DNA from: Phycisphaerales bacterium
GTDB taxonomy: Bacteria; Planctomycetota; Phycisphaerae; Phycisphaerales; UBA1924
Assembly: GCA_029260455.1 (NCBI GenBank)
Contig: JAJDDF010000006.1
Span: 310,001-374,000, forward strand
Direction: 5' to 3'
DNA length: 64,000 nt
Of this stretch, positions 1 through 8,099 are shown piece after piece (positions within the stretch are counted from its first letter, which is position 1; every line of letters begins with the position of its first letter). Below the pieces are notes generated by a model. The model was not told the DNA's origin. It searched no databases and worked only from the letters and a program-made list of their open reading frames with translations. The translations under genes were made by a program, and so were the position numbers.

Positions 1-161
1 CTGAGATTCCAAGGACCGGTACGTTGGTCGAAGCCAACGGGCATATCTGGACGAACATGACGCTCTTACAGATGCAGCTTGATGATCGTATTGATCGCGG
101 GCGGACCTATTCGGTGCAGTACGAGCTGATCTATGTGGACTTGAATCCGACGGGGCCTTGA
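1..161 (+). CDS. C-terminal end of an unrecognised protein (cut by the window edge)
   Basis: An open frame whose codons begin at base 3 runs from the left edge to a TGA at 159-161, giving 52 residues that end in ...YELIYVDLNPTGP. There is no start inside the window, so this is the tail of a longer gene. The visible segment contains no motif I recognise. It lies 59 bases upstream of a small membrane protein on the same strand that resembles a phage holin, so a phage structural or accessory protein is possible, but that is only inference from context. Confidence 0.55.
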   Translation, partial: EIPRTGTLVEANGHIWTNMTLLQMQLDDRIDRGRTYSVQYELIYVDLNPTGP

Positions 162-170
162 GAAGAACTC

Positions 171-189
171 ACCGCAGAGGCTCAGAGAA
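171..189. repeat. Dispersed CAGAG-rich intergenic repeat, copy 1
   Basis: The 19 bases ACCGCAGAGGCTCAGAGAA lie between a gene end and the next start. The exact reverse complement occurs at 58586-58604, also between genes, and looser relatives (ACCACAGAGCACACAGAG type) occur at 58523-58540 and 57994-58020. Repeats of this style, built from CAGAG steps, are common in intergenic DNA of several bacterial phyla; that is from memory and was not searched. Confidence 0.6.
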
Positions 190-220
190 CGCAGAGAAGA
201 CCCCCTGAGAGGAAACCCCG

Positions 221-499
221 TTGCTTGAGCCGGAACTTGTTGCAAATGCGGCATCACTTGGCACGGCCGGGTTGATCGCGCTGATGTGGTTGACTGAACG
301 GCGCGCAAGTGCGGAGCGCGAACGGCAACTGACGGAATCGCACGAGCGGATTCTGGAGCAGCGCGTGCAGCTTGATGCGCTGATGCAGTTGGTGCGCGAG
401 AATACGAAGGCGATGACGGCGCTGGAGGCGGGGCAACGGGAATTGACGGCGGTGCTGCGGGGACGGGAGAAGAAGGGGGAGGAGAGGGGAGTGGCGTGA
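221..499 (+). CDS. Small membrane-anchored coiled-coil protein, holin-like
   Basis: This 92-residue protein has a TTG start preceded by AGAGGA at a good distance. One hydrophobic stretch (about residues 8-23) is followed by a long charged helix, rich in Glu, Arg and Gln, that should form a coiled coil, and a basic C-terminus. Small proteins of this plan include phage holins and XhlA-type lysis accessory proteins, but the plan is not specific. The upstream neighbour is the truncated gene at the window edge; the downstream gene is on the opposite strand and almost abuts its stop. Function is unknown; the holin idea is a weak inference. Confidence 0.6.
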   Translation: MLEPELVANAASLGTAGLIALMWLTERRASAERERQLTESHERILEQRVQLDALMQLVRENTKAMTALEAGQRELTAVLRGREKKGEERGVA

Positions 500-500
500 G

Positions 501-1370
501 TTAGAACGCTGCGTCGTAGGCTTGTTTCATAAGTGAAGTGAGCAATTCGCGATGCTTCTCGATGTCGCCTGGATACAGTCGGAATTGATAGGCTCCCCAT
601 GATTTGTAGTCGAAGTCGTCGACCCCTGAAGATTCCATCTCCGCTTCGATTTCGTCAGAGCGTTCGAGGCGAGCTTTGAACCACACAAAGCTCTTCTTTG
701 GAGAGAAGCTCACAAAATTCTTTGACTGACCGTTGCGCACCAGCCCGATGTAGGCCTTGTTGTAGTTCAGTTCCAACGCAGCGTCGAACTCTGACAGAAT
801 CTTGAACAGTTCATCAACCATGCCCATTGTCTGCTTGGTGGCTCTTTCTTCCCAGTAGGCACGATTCGTTGCCTGTTGGACTTCCTCGTCCTCATCGACC
901 AACCCCAATTGTAGTTCATCAAGCACCTTGGTGAAGACTAGGGAAACTGAGTCGCCTAAGCGCAAAGCACTCAATTGGATCGCGATCAATGGGATGGCCC
1001 CATTGAACAAGCCGACTACATTGAGAAAACGGCTGGTGATGTCTTCGGCGACGATGACGGCTGTATGATCGTACTGCGGATACCGCTTACGTTCGATATC
1101 CCAATACTCGATCGTGCGAACGATATGGGCTTCATCAGTCTTGCCCAGCTGTATCTCAACCTCGTAACGCCGAGTCGCGTCGACATCTTGAAGAAGAATA
1201 TCCAAGCGGCCAGCGCCCGGTTGCCTGCGCTCCTTGTCGCGCAGGATCAGATCGCCCAACCCCAGCAATGATGGATCCTTAGCGATGCGCTCTTGGAGCC
1301 ACGCCTCTTTGAACTCCGGATGATTCTTGAGCCAAATGCGTTCGGGCTTGGCATATGTCAGAGTAGTCAT
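501..1370 (-). CDS. Predicted PD-(D/E)XK nuclease-like protein with DUF5655-like C-terminus
   Basis: The protein has 289 residues. I chose the ATG at 1370 because GGGAGG precedes it at ideal spacing, rather than an in-frame start further upstream. The N-terminal half contains GRLDILLQD followed by YEVEIQLGKTD, which fits the D...ExQ/ExK core of PD-(D/E)XK nuclease folds. The C-terminal 90 residues (AYIGLVRNGQSKNFVSF... to ...LLTSLMKQAYDAAF) resemble the DUF5655 domain found after such a core in COG3586-type proteins. Those proteins are poorly characterised; some are linked to restriction or transport annotations. No methylase or helicase partner is adjacent, so a restriction role is not supported here. 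Confidence 0.75.
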   Translation of the reverse strand: MTTLTYAKPERIWLKNHPEFKEAWLQERIAKDPSLLGLGDLILRDKERRQPGAGRLDILLQDVDATRRYEVEIQLGKTDEAHIVRTIEYWDIERKRYPQYDHTAVIVAEDITSRFLNVVGLFNGAIPLIAIQLSALRLGDSVSLVFTKVLDELQLGLVDEDEEVQQATNRAYWEERATKQTMGMVDELFKILSEFDAALELNYNKAYIGLVRNGQSKNFVSFSPKKSFVWFKARLERSDEIEAEMESSGVDDFDYKSWGAYQFRLYPGDIEKHRELLTSLMKQAYDAAF

Positions 1371-1434
1371 CGGTCCTCCCAACAGAGCGAGTAATGTTAG
1401 CACACCCCTCACCCGAGCCGTCTGTTGCGGACCA

Positions 1435-1460
1435 CCCTCTCCCCGTACGCGGGGAGAGGG
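1435..1460. repeat. REP-like palindrome (CCCTCTCCCC hairpin)
   Basis: Ten bases CCCTCTCCCC pair perfectly with GGGGAGAGGG around a GTACGC centre, giving an 11-bp stem. It lies in the 178-base gap between two genes read on the minus strand. It has no T tract, so it is more like a repetitive extragenic palindrome than a classic terminator. Similar CTCTCCCCG...CGGGGAGAG elements are known in many bacterial genomes. Confidence 0.6.
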
Positions 1461-1548
1461 AGCAGGAACGTGGCCTTCGCAGACTCAGACCACGGCACCC
1501 GGCAAAGCGCAAACCCGACTTGGCAAGCAAGTCGGGCCACCCGGACGA

Positions 1549-2220
1549 TCATGCCACGCGGGCGAGGAGTGCATCGAGAATCGAATCCAGTGTTTCGATG
1601 GCGGGCGGTGAATCTGCATCGGGCTCGGGGAAGGGTGCGCGGATGACGCCGTGGCGCAGGCGGATGTAGAGGCCGCGCGGGTCGACACCAACGCAGCGGG
1701 CATCATCGGCATTGGTTGCCCCGGTGAGCATGATGGTGAGTTTCGCAAGCGCTTCGGGGTTTGCGTTCAAACGTTTGCAGACGCGCGGCTCAAGACCGGC
1801 AGCAGGATTGGGCGCCATGAAGGGATCACCATCGAAAACCCATGGTCCGTGTCTTGCGGAATCAATTTCAAGGGCAGCCCAATGCGTCTGGCCATCGTGC
1901 GTTGCGTCGGTAAGGTGAAACGCAAGCCAGCGATCAGTGGTTGCAGATTCTGGAATTTCCTGCGGCGTGATAAGCATCTGCAATGAGCTGTCTGATTCTT
2001 CGGGAATGAAAATGACGGGGTGCGCAGATTCGAATGTTGCCGCTGGCACCGGCGCGATGAGGCGACCCGAGGCGTGCTCGGTGACGAAGCGAATGGGCGC
2101 GTGATCATCGTGATCGAGCATGAGCAGGCCTTCGCGATAGGCGGCGAAGACGGACTGGGCGTGATCAAGGGCTTCGAGTTCCTTGTGTTCGTCGTCGTGA
2201 TGTTCGTGTGGTGTGGTCAT
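1549..2220 (-). CDS. DUF2470 / PNPOx-like protein (tentative)
   Basis: The protein has 223 residues with a His/Asp/Glu-rich N-terminus (HEHHDDEHKE) and no signal peptide. The C-terminal part, ...ADDARCVGVDPRGLYIRLRHGV...RAPFPEP...ALLARVA, resembles DUF2470, a domain that often follows a pyridoxamine-phosphate-oxidase-like barrel in haem-utilisation proteins of the HugZ type. The N-terminal half could be a divergent barrel, but I cannot see the FMN-binding motifs. It lies 54 bases downstream of metG on the same strand and could be co-transcribed with it. The family call is moderate and the function unproven. Confidence 0.65.
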   Translation of the reverse strand: MTTPHEHHDDEHKELEALDHAQSVFAAYREGLLMLDHDDHAPIRFVTEHASGRLIAPVPAATFESAHPVIFIPEESDSSLQMLITPQEIPESATTDRWLAFHLTDATHDGQTHWAALEIDSARHGPWVFDGDPFMAPNPAAGLEPRVCKRLNANPEALAKLTIMLTGATNADDARCVGVDPRGLYIRLRHGVIRAPFPEPDADSPPAIETLDSILDALLARVA

Positions 2221-2274
2221 TGTTCGACAATGCGTTGTATCGGCGCAACAGGGAGCGGGGTCAAACGATAGGTA

Positions 2275-3846
2275 TCAACTGGCGGGGGCGTCGGCCTTCG
2301 CATCGGCCCGGGGGAAGAGGGCGTCACCTTTTCGGACGGTGCTGCCGGGAACAAGCTGGCCCCAGGTGGTGAGGGTTTCGTAGCTGGGTGTTTGATCGGG
2401 CGAATAGCCAAGTCGACCAATGGCATCGCACATCGCAGTCGGCATGGCGGGCGAGAGCAGGTAGGCGGCGATGCGCAGGGCTTCGGCGCATTGATACAGA
2501 ATCGCGCCGACCTTGGGCATGTTGGCGGGGTCTTTGGCGAGTTTGAAGGGCACGGTGTCGTTGACGAACTGATCGACGGCGCTTGCAAGGGCGGTGCCGG
2601 CGGCGAGGGCACCGGCGAGATCCATGCGCGCCATGGCCTCGGTTGCTTCGCGCGATTTTTCATTGGCAAGCTTGGCCCAATCGACACCAATGTCGGCATT
2701 CGGGCCGCCTTCGGGTTCGGGGATGATGCCGTCGAAATACTTGCCGATCATGTTGGTGACGCGCGAGATGGCGTTACCGATGCCATTGGCAAGATCGGCG
2801 TTATAGACCTCGACGAACTTGGAATAGGTGAAGTCGGCATCGGTGGCACCGAGGGGGCCTTGGGTGAGGAGATACCAGCGCACGCCATCGACTGAAAAAC
2901 GGTCGGCGTAGGCGAGCACTGTCGGCATGTCGACGAAGTTGCCGAGGCTTTTGCTCATCTTGCGGCCTTCGCGAATCCAAAATGAATGCGCATAGACACA
3001 TTCGGGCAGGGGCTTTTCGAGGGCCATGAGAAGGCAGGGCCAGATGACAGCGTGAAACCAGAGGATGTCCTTGGCCAGCACGTGCACCTGCGCGGGCCAG
3101 TACGCACGGCGTTCATCGGTATCAATCGCGCTCATGTAATTGAAGAGCGCATCGATCCAGACATAGACGACATGCTCCGGGGCGCCTGGCATGCGAATGC
3201 CCCAACTGCCATCCGCGGGCGCAGCGCGCGACACAGGCACATCCTGCAAGCCGTCGCGCAAACGCCCAAGCACTTCATTGCGGCGCGACTCGGGACGAAT
3301 GAAATCAGGATTGGCCGCGATGTGCGCTTCGAGCTTGTCCTGATAGGCGCTGAGCTTGAAGAAATAGTTGTTTTCGGTGCGCTTGACGAGGGGCTTGCCG
3401 GTGATGGGCGATTTGTAGTCGGCATCGCGGGCGACGGTTTCGGTGAGGTATTCCTCTTGGGAATGATCCCACCAGCCGGAGTATTCGCCGAGGGCGACAT
3501 CGCCATTTTCGATGAGCGTGCGGATGTAGGCTTCGACGCGCTCGATGTGGCGCGGCTCGGTGGTGCGAATGAAATCATCGTGTGAAAAACCCATCCAGTT
3601 GAAGGCTTCTTTGAAGGCGGCCGCGTTGGCATCGGCCCACTGAATCGGTGTGAGATCGCGCTCGGCGGCGGCGGAAGCGACGCGCTCGGAATGTTCATCT
3701 GTTCCCGTGAGGAAGAAGACATCGCGCCCCGCCATGCGCTGGAAGCGGGCGACGGCATCGGCGACGAGCGTGGAATAGCAATGGCCGATGTGCGGCTTGT
3801 CGTTGACATAGTAAATGGGCGTCGTAATGTAGAAGGGTTCGGGCAT
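2275..3846 (-). CDS. metG: Methionyl-tRNA synthetase
   Basis: This cytoplasmic class I aminoacyl-tRNA synthetase charges tRNA-Met with methionine. The 523-residue sequence has the HIGH motif at 19-22 and KMSKS at 296-300, plus the FLTGTDEH block at 45-52 typical of MetG. In the connective-peptide region the sequence YSGWWDHSQEEYL replaces the Cys-containing knuckle of zinc-binding MetRS, so this is a zinc-free type. It ends soon after the anticodon-binding domain and lacks the C-terminal tRNA-binding (MetG/ARC1) domain of longer homologues. The ATG start has no strong ribosome-binding site. It is preceded on the same strand by a small membrane protein gene (22 bases apart). Confidence 0.97.
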   Translation of the reverse strand: MPEPFYITTPIYYVNDKPHIGHCYSTLVADAVARFQRMAGRDVFFLTGTDEHSERVASAAAERDLTPIQWADANAAAFKEAFNWMGFSHDDFIRTTEPRHIERVEAYIRTLIENGDVALGEYSGWWDHSQEEYLTETVARDADYKSPITGKPLVKRTENNYFFKLSAYQDKLEAHIAANPDFIRPESRRNEVLGRLRDGLQDVPVSRAAPADGSWGIRMPGAPEHVVYVWIDALFNYMSAIDTDERRAYWPAQVHVLAKDILWFHAVIWPCLLMALEKPLPECVYAHSFWIREGRKMSKSLGNFVDMPTVLAYADRFSVDGVRWYLLTQGPLGATDADFTYSKFVEVYNADLANGIGNAISRVTNMIGKYFDGIIPEPEGGPNADIGVDWAKLANEKSREATEAMARMDLAGALAAGTALASAVDQFVNDTVPFKLAKDPANMPKVGAILYQCAEALRIAAYLLSPAMPTAMCDAIGRLGYSPDQTPSYETLTTWGQLVPGSTVRKGDALFPRADAKADAPAS

Positions 3847-3867
3847 GGGAGCGATTGTAGGGGATTG

Positions 3868-4518
3868 TCAGCGCTGCTCGAAGACGGGCTTCCAGATGTC
3901 TTCGGGTGGGCGGGGGAGGCCAAGTGGATCAAGTTCCTCGAACACTTGATTGATGTCGCGACAGTTGCCTCTCACGCCGCCATCGTTACGAATGTAATAC
4001 AGGCTACTCCAGCCTCCACGCGTTTCGTCAATGCGACCCACGATCACTGGGTACAGACGACCGGGTTGTTCGCCGGCGATCAAGAACGCAATCGGGCCAA
4101 AGCGGTCCCATCTCGGCTTGGGGCCTGCAACACTCATCGCTTCATCGAGTAATTGCTGTTTGGTAATGCGGCCATCGAGGAAATCCTGCCATGAGTAACG
4201 GCCCCACTTCGCATCACTTGGCCTGAAATCTACGCAGCGATGAAAACGGATCATCCGATGGAAATCCGGGAAGTCGTCGAGAATCACCTGAAGGATGTGG
4301 TCGACCTGTTCGCCGCGCTCGTAGCGCTCATGGAGATTCAGTACCACTTGCCGCATGTTGCTGGGAACGGCGACTGTGAGTGCCCCACATTGCCCGCGAT
4401 ACAAAATTCCATCTGCCCAGAAGCCAAATGCGATCACGAAAGGCAAGGCGATCACAAGTGCAATCCATCGCTTTTTCCCGCGCCGTTGGTGCTTCGAATT
4501 TACCGCTTCATGGCCCAT
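3868..4518 (-). CDS. Membrane-anchored protein, tandem paralogue B of the Fic operon
   Basis: The protein has 216 residues from the ATG at 4518, which overlaps the end of the preceding gene by 11 bases. One membrane helix (about 17-36, LVIALPFVIAFGFWADGI) is followed by a mostly soluble domain. Its sequence parallels the upstream neighbour: YRGQCGALTV vs YRAKCGAISV after the helix, PRWDRFG in the middle, and LPRPPEDIWK near the C-terminus. The two therefore arose by tandem duplication. I recognise no family. It is the last gene of a likely three-gene operon led by the Fic gene. Confidence 0.8.
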   Translation of the reverse strand: MGHEAVNSKHQRRGKKRWIALVIALPFVIAFGFWADGILYRGQCGALTVAVPSNMRQVVLNLHERYERGEQVDHILQVILDDFPDFHRMIRFHRCVDFRPSDAKWGRYSWQDFLDGRITKQQLLDEAMSVAGPKPRWDRFGPIAFLIAGEQPGRLYPVIVGRIDETRGGWSSLYYIRNDGGVRGNCRDINQVFEELDPLGLPRPPEDIWKPVFEQR

Positions 4519-5209
4519 CAAAGAGTCCCTTCCAGATATCTTCCGGCGGGCGGGGGAGGTTGAGTGCATCGAGGTATTCAAGGCGCTCTTCAAACTCGTC
4601 TCGCCACATTGTCGTGACGTGCTCGTCGGCAAAGCCGGCGAGGAGCGGCTTCCATGGATTGCGATGGTGAATCACACTGCCAACACTCACAAGAAGCTTT
4701 GCATCCACCGGTAATGCTTCCTCGGTAATAAGAAATGCGTGCGCGCCGAAGCGATCCCATCGCGGCGTTGAACCTGCCAGACGATGCGCCTCAGCAAGCA
4801 ATTCCTCTTGCGTCACGCCCCCCTTCTGGTAATCCGCCCATGTGTATTGCCCAATTTTTGCATCACGCGGTGAGCCCTCAATGCAGAATGAATTGTAGAA
4901 CCCATCTGCGAGACCCGGGAAGTCCTCAACAAGAACGTCGAGCAGGTGCTGCGCTGGACGACCTTGGGCGTGACGCATGGCGATTTGTTGCACAATCGAC
5001 CGGTGGATGGTTTGCACTTTGACGGAAATCGCGCCGCACTTTGCGCGATACAGCGCCGTGTACCCCACGTGCCCAACACCTGCTGCAATAAGCAGCAGAA
5101 TCGGCAGCAACAGCAATAATTTCTTGCGCCGCGAATTACTCATCACAACCCGATCCGCATGATCCACCGGTGCGGATGCAGCCGTCGACATCGTAAATGG
5201 AGGCGTCAT
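4508..5209 (-). CDS. Membrane-anchored protein, tandem paralogue A of the Fic operon
   Basis: The protein has 233 residues, or about 211 if the internal ATG at 5143 (MSNSRRKK) is the real start. Basic residues precede a single strong membrane helix (LLLLLPILLLIAAGVGHVGY), then an extracytoplasmic domain of about 170 residues. It shares the CGAISV-type segment, PRWDRFG and LPRPPEDIWK with the downstream paralogue. It begins 15 bases after the Fic stop, so the three genes are probably one transcript. No known domain is recognised. Possible roles are a Fic target or partner at the membrane, but nothing in the sequence proves a functional link. Confidence 0.8.
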   Translation of the reverse strand: MTPPFTMSTAASAPVDHADRVVMSNSRRKKLLLLLPILLLIAAGVGHVGYTALYRAKCGAISVKVQTIHRSIVQQIAMRHAQGRPAQHLLDVLVEDFPGLADGFYNSFCIEGSPRDAKIGQYTWADYQKGGVTQEELLAEAHRLAGSTPRWDRFGAHAFLITEEALPVDAKLLVSVGSVIHHRNPWKPLLAGFADEHVTTMWRDEFEERLEYLDALNLPRPPEDIWKGLFDGP

Positions 5210-5224
5210 GTCAGCGATCCGCGG

Positions 5225-6556
5225 TCATGCGGGATGCTCGAGTTTGGAGCCGCGCATATAATCAAAACGATTCCCCACCTGCGCCTTGACCAAGTATCCC
5301 CATTCCGCAAGCTGCGATAAATCACTCCGCGCCGTGCCGTATGCAACATTGTGCCAACCTTGATGATCTTGAATTGTCACGACAAGGGCGTCATGGCGAG
5401 CAAACCGCCGCAGCAACTCTCTCTGCCTGTGATTGAGCCGTCCGTCCGCGCCAAATTGCTGCCTCGCGTGAGCCATTTTCTGCTGCTTGCGCGAGATATG
5501 TTCGCGGAGTTGCTCCCTCGCCATGGCAATGATCCAAGCCTTGTAGGAGAGGAAGTATGTGACATCGAATTCGTCCGTCTCGGTATAGAGATATGCCATC
5601 CCATATTTTGACGGGCCGCTATAGATCAATCGAGATATCGGCAGGTACTCGAAGAGCCAGTATCCCTCTCTCAGCATTGACCAATAGAACACCGCTCTGG
5701 CCGTTCTTCCATTCCCGTCACAGAACGGATGATCAAAGCCAATCTGAAAATGGAGAATGCACGCCCGAATCACTGGATGAATGAACTGGTCGCCGTCACT
5801 TCTGTGATTCGCAAACTCGCAAAGGGTATTGAGGCGCTCTGGAAGCTCTGCGGCATCAGGAGGCGTATGAAGAACTTGGCCGTATGGGTCAACAACCGAT
5901 ATCTTGTCATCCGGTGTTCGAAGTCGCCCGCACTCGTCGACATTTTCTAATGTGCCAGTCGTGAGCATCGACTGGATATCCAGAAGAAACTCCGGCGTAA
6001 GCTCTACGTTACGGTGTTCACGAATGTGTGAAATCGCGAGGTAGTTGTTGAGCACCATGCGTTCGCCATGCGTGCGTGGCTTGCGACCCCTCCGGAGCAT
6101 TTCCTTTGCATCGCGCCGAGTCGTTGCTGCACCTTCAAGCATGCTTGAAGCAATCGCCTCTTCTCGCAGCGCATTCACAATAAAGCGTTCCTGATCACCC
6201 TCCCTGATGACATGCTGATCGTCCACCGTCACTCGACCAGCAAGTTGCTGGTCAATGTGCATCAACTCTCGCTGAATGGTCGCGGGAAGATTGAACTTGA
6301 GATAGGTATCACCCGCACCGCGAAGCGGGAGAAAACGGTAGCTCGAGTTCCGGGACAGTTTGACGAGGGCCCATAAAAGTTCTGGGTCCAAACCCTCGGC
6401 TCGGGCCAAGTACCTGACTTTTGACCACGGCGAGTACCGCTGATCGACCTGGCGAACGATCTCCCAATATGACCCCCCCTCCATTGCTGCAGGCACTTCA
6501 TGGCTGCGGGAGCGCATAATCTCTGACAATTGAGGTGGTAAAGGGGGCTTTCTCAT
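5225..6556 (-). CDS. Fic family protein (probable AMP transferase) with intrinsic inhibitory motif
   Basis: Fic proteins transfer AMP or another nucleotide part to hydroxyl groups of target proteins. The active-site motif HPFCDGNGR (about residues 276-284 of 443) matches HPFx[D/E]GNGR in full. The self-inhibition motif [S/T]xxxE[G/N] is present upstream as SSMLEG (137-142), as in Fic proteins whose inhibitory helix lies N-terminal in the same chain. A C-terminal region of about 80 residues looks like a winged helix and could bind DNA. I chose the ATG at 6556 because an alternative TTG at 6610 lies upstream of the predicted -10 box. Two paralogous membrane protein genes follow closely. Targets are unknown. 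Confidence 0.92.
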   Translation of the reverse strand: MRKPPLPPQLSEIMRSRSHEVPAAMEGGSYWEIVRQVDQRYSPWSKVRYLARAEGLDPELLWALVKLSRNSSYRFLPLRGAGDTYLKFNLPATIQRELMHIDQQLAGRVTVDDQHVIREGDQERFIVNALREEAIASSMLEGAATTRRDAKEMLRRGRKPRTHGERMVLNNYLAISHIREHRNVELTPEFLLDIQSMLTTGTLENVDECGRLRTPDDKISVVDPYGQVLHTPPDAAELPERLNTLCEFANHRSDGDQFIHPVIRACILHFQIGFDHPFCDGNGRTARAVFYWSMLREGYWLFEYLPISRLIYSGPSKYGMAYLYTETDEFDVTYFLSYKAWIIAMAREQLREHISRKQQKMAHARQQFGADGRLNHRQRELLRRFARHDALVVTIQDHQGWHNVAYGTARSDLSQLAEWGYLVKAQVGNRFDYMRGSKLEHPA

Positions 6557-6579
6557 TTTTCTGTCAATTTGCTCCGGAC

Positions 6580-6639
6580 TGATAGACACCTGATAGTAGC
6601 CGTCTATCAATCCGTGTCAAATTGATAGAAAACTGATAG
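6580..6639 (-). promoter_or_regulatory. Fic promoter with two 17-bp direct repeats (TGATAG pairs) as candidate operator
   Basis: Reading the minus strand, TTGACA (6615-6620), a 16-base spacer and TACTAT (6593-6598) form a good sigma-70 type promoter for the Fic gene. On the plus strand, TGATAGACACCTGATAG (6580-6596) and TGATAGAAAACTGATAG (6623-6639) agree at 15 of 17 positions. Inside each repeat the two TGATAG words are exactly 11 bases apart, one DNA turn. An inverted CTATCA lies between them at 6604-6609. The repeats overlap the -10 and flank the -35, as expected for a repressor site. The regulator could be the Fic C-terminal winged helix, which is inference. Confidence 0.65.
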
Positions 6640-6641
6640 CT

Positions 6642-7925
6642 CTACCCCTCCAACGCCCCAGGCCCGATCGTCACAATCGTGCGGTCAGAGAGCGCTCGGC
6701 TTACGAGATAGCCGTTGAGCGCATCGAGTTCGATCGCTTCGATGACATCGGTCAGTTCTTCAAGCGGGCGGGGCCGACCAAGTTTCCAGAGATCGCGGGC
6801 CAGGGCCCCCGCGCGGGCGGCGGTCGATTCGCCAGCCATCACCGTCCGGCTCTTCAAGCCGATCTTCGCGCGGCGGAGTTCATCTGCCGTCACCTGCCCC
6901 GCGCTGCTCGCGATGCGATCAAGCTCACTTCGCAAGACATCGAGGGTTTCCTGAGCGCGTTCGGGCGTTGTGCCGGAATAGGCGATCGAGCGGCCGAAAT
7001 CGCGGCTTGCAGAATATGATGCGCTGACGGCGTAACACAGTGAGCGCTTCTCGCGGACCTCGGTGAACAATCGCCCGGACATGCCGCCCGAGAGCACGGC
7101 GTGGGTCATGCGCTCAAACCAGCACTCGGGATCAGATTCGGCAGGACCGTCCTGGGCGATGGCGATATGGACCTGCGAGGAATCTTGGGTGAGGTGGTGA
7201 TAGCCGTGCTCGGGCGTGCCGGCGGTTGCGATGTCCGGTGCGCTGCCGGTCCAGCCGGTGAGCAATTCATCAAGTTGGCGTGCGATGGCGTCATGATCAA
7301 TATCGCCCGCGAGCGCAATGATCGAGCCCTCGGGCACGGCACAGGTTGCCCAGTGCGGGGCAATGTCATCGGGCGTGATGGCATTGAGACCTTCGATGGT
7401 GCCGAGGTCTGCGCGGTTGAGCGGCGAGGCGGCGTGGCGGCGTTTGAGCTCGTAGCCGACGCGCTCCTGCGGCTCATCGGCGAGTGATTCGATGGATTGA
7501 ATGCAGAGGTCGCGCGTAGGCTCGAAATGTTTTTCGAGGTGAGCTGCGTCCAGATGCGGGCAGCGGACCATGTCAACGAGCAGGGGCAGGGTCTCTGCGA
7601 CGCGGTTGCCGAGCATCGTCGCGGTGAACGTGGAGTGATAGGTGCCTGTGCTTGTGTCGCGACTGACCCCAAGACGATCGAACGCGTCGGCCTGAGCGCG
7701 GGAGTCGAGATCACCCGCGCCGCGCACGAGTAATTCTTCGAGCATTGCGGAAATGCCGAGTTTGGATTCGGGATCGCGGGCGCACCCGACCGGGAACAGC
7801 CAGAGCAGCCCGACGGAGGCAACACCATCGATGCGTTCGGTGGCAAGGGTGAGGCCGCTTTCCAAAGTCTGATGGCGGATAGTCGAGGGGATGATTTCTT
7901 TGGTATGCGGCACTGCTGTTGGCAT
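6642..7925 (-). CDS. M16 family peptidase homologue lacking the zinc-binding motif
   Basis: This 427-residue protein has the N-terminal and C-terminal half layout of pitrilysin/MPP-type M16 proteins: the ESGLTLATERIDGVASVGLLWLFPVGCARD opening is close to the family norm (shown here only as a landmark in the first 51 residues), and the second half has the EKRSLCYAVSA signature. The HxxEH zinc motif is replaced by AMLEE at 60-64, so both histidines are gone. It is likely a non-catalytic subunit or pseudo-enzyme, as known for one partner in several M16 heterodimers; no active partner is adjacent. There is no signal peptide. The Fic gene follows 85 bases downstream on the same strand. Confidence 0.85.
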   Translation of the reverse strand: MPTAVPHTKEIIPSTIRHQTLESGLTLATERIDGVASVGLLWLFPVGCARDPESKLGISAMLEELLVRGAGDLDSRAQADAFDRLGVSRDTSTGTYHSTFTATMLGNRVAETLPLLVDMVRCPHLDAAHLEKHFEPTRDLCIQSIESLADEPQERVGYELKRRHAASPLNRADLGTIEGLNAITPDDIAPHWATCAVPEGSIIALAGDIDHDAIARQLDELLTGWTGSAPDIATAGTPEHGYHHLTQDSSQVHIAIAQDGPAESDPECWFERMTHAVLSGGMSGRLFTEVREKRSLCYAVSASYSASRDFGRSIAYSGTTPERAQETLDVLRSELDRIASSAGQVTADELRRAKIGLKSRTVMAGESTAARAGALARDLWKLGRPRPLEELTDVIEAIELDALNGYLVSRALSDRTIVTIGPGALEG

Positions 7926-8099
7926 GGCTCAAAGTGTACGGGGGGACGTGGGCAGGGGCGCGGCATCACCGGCACAGGCGTTACAACCTGCACTGCCACG
8001 CGTGTTGAGGATTGCGGGTGGGAAGTGGTGCGTTGCCGGGGGCCAGATCAGCCGTAAATAGAGGGTGAGCGCCTGCAATTCTCGAGGAGAGATACGTTG

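Noticed and set aside
501-1370. Restriction-modification locus
   Set aside because: The nuclease-like fold is plausible, but no methyltransferase, specificity or helicase gene is adjacent.
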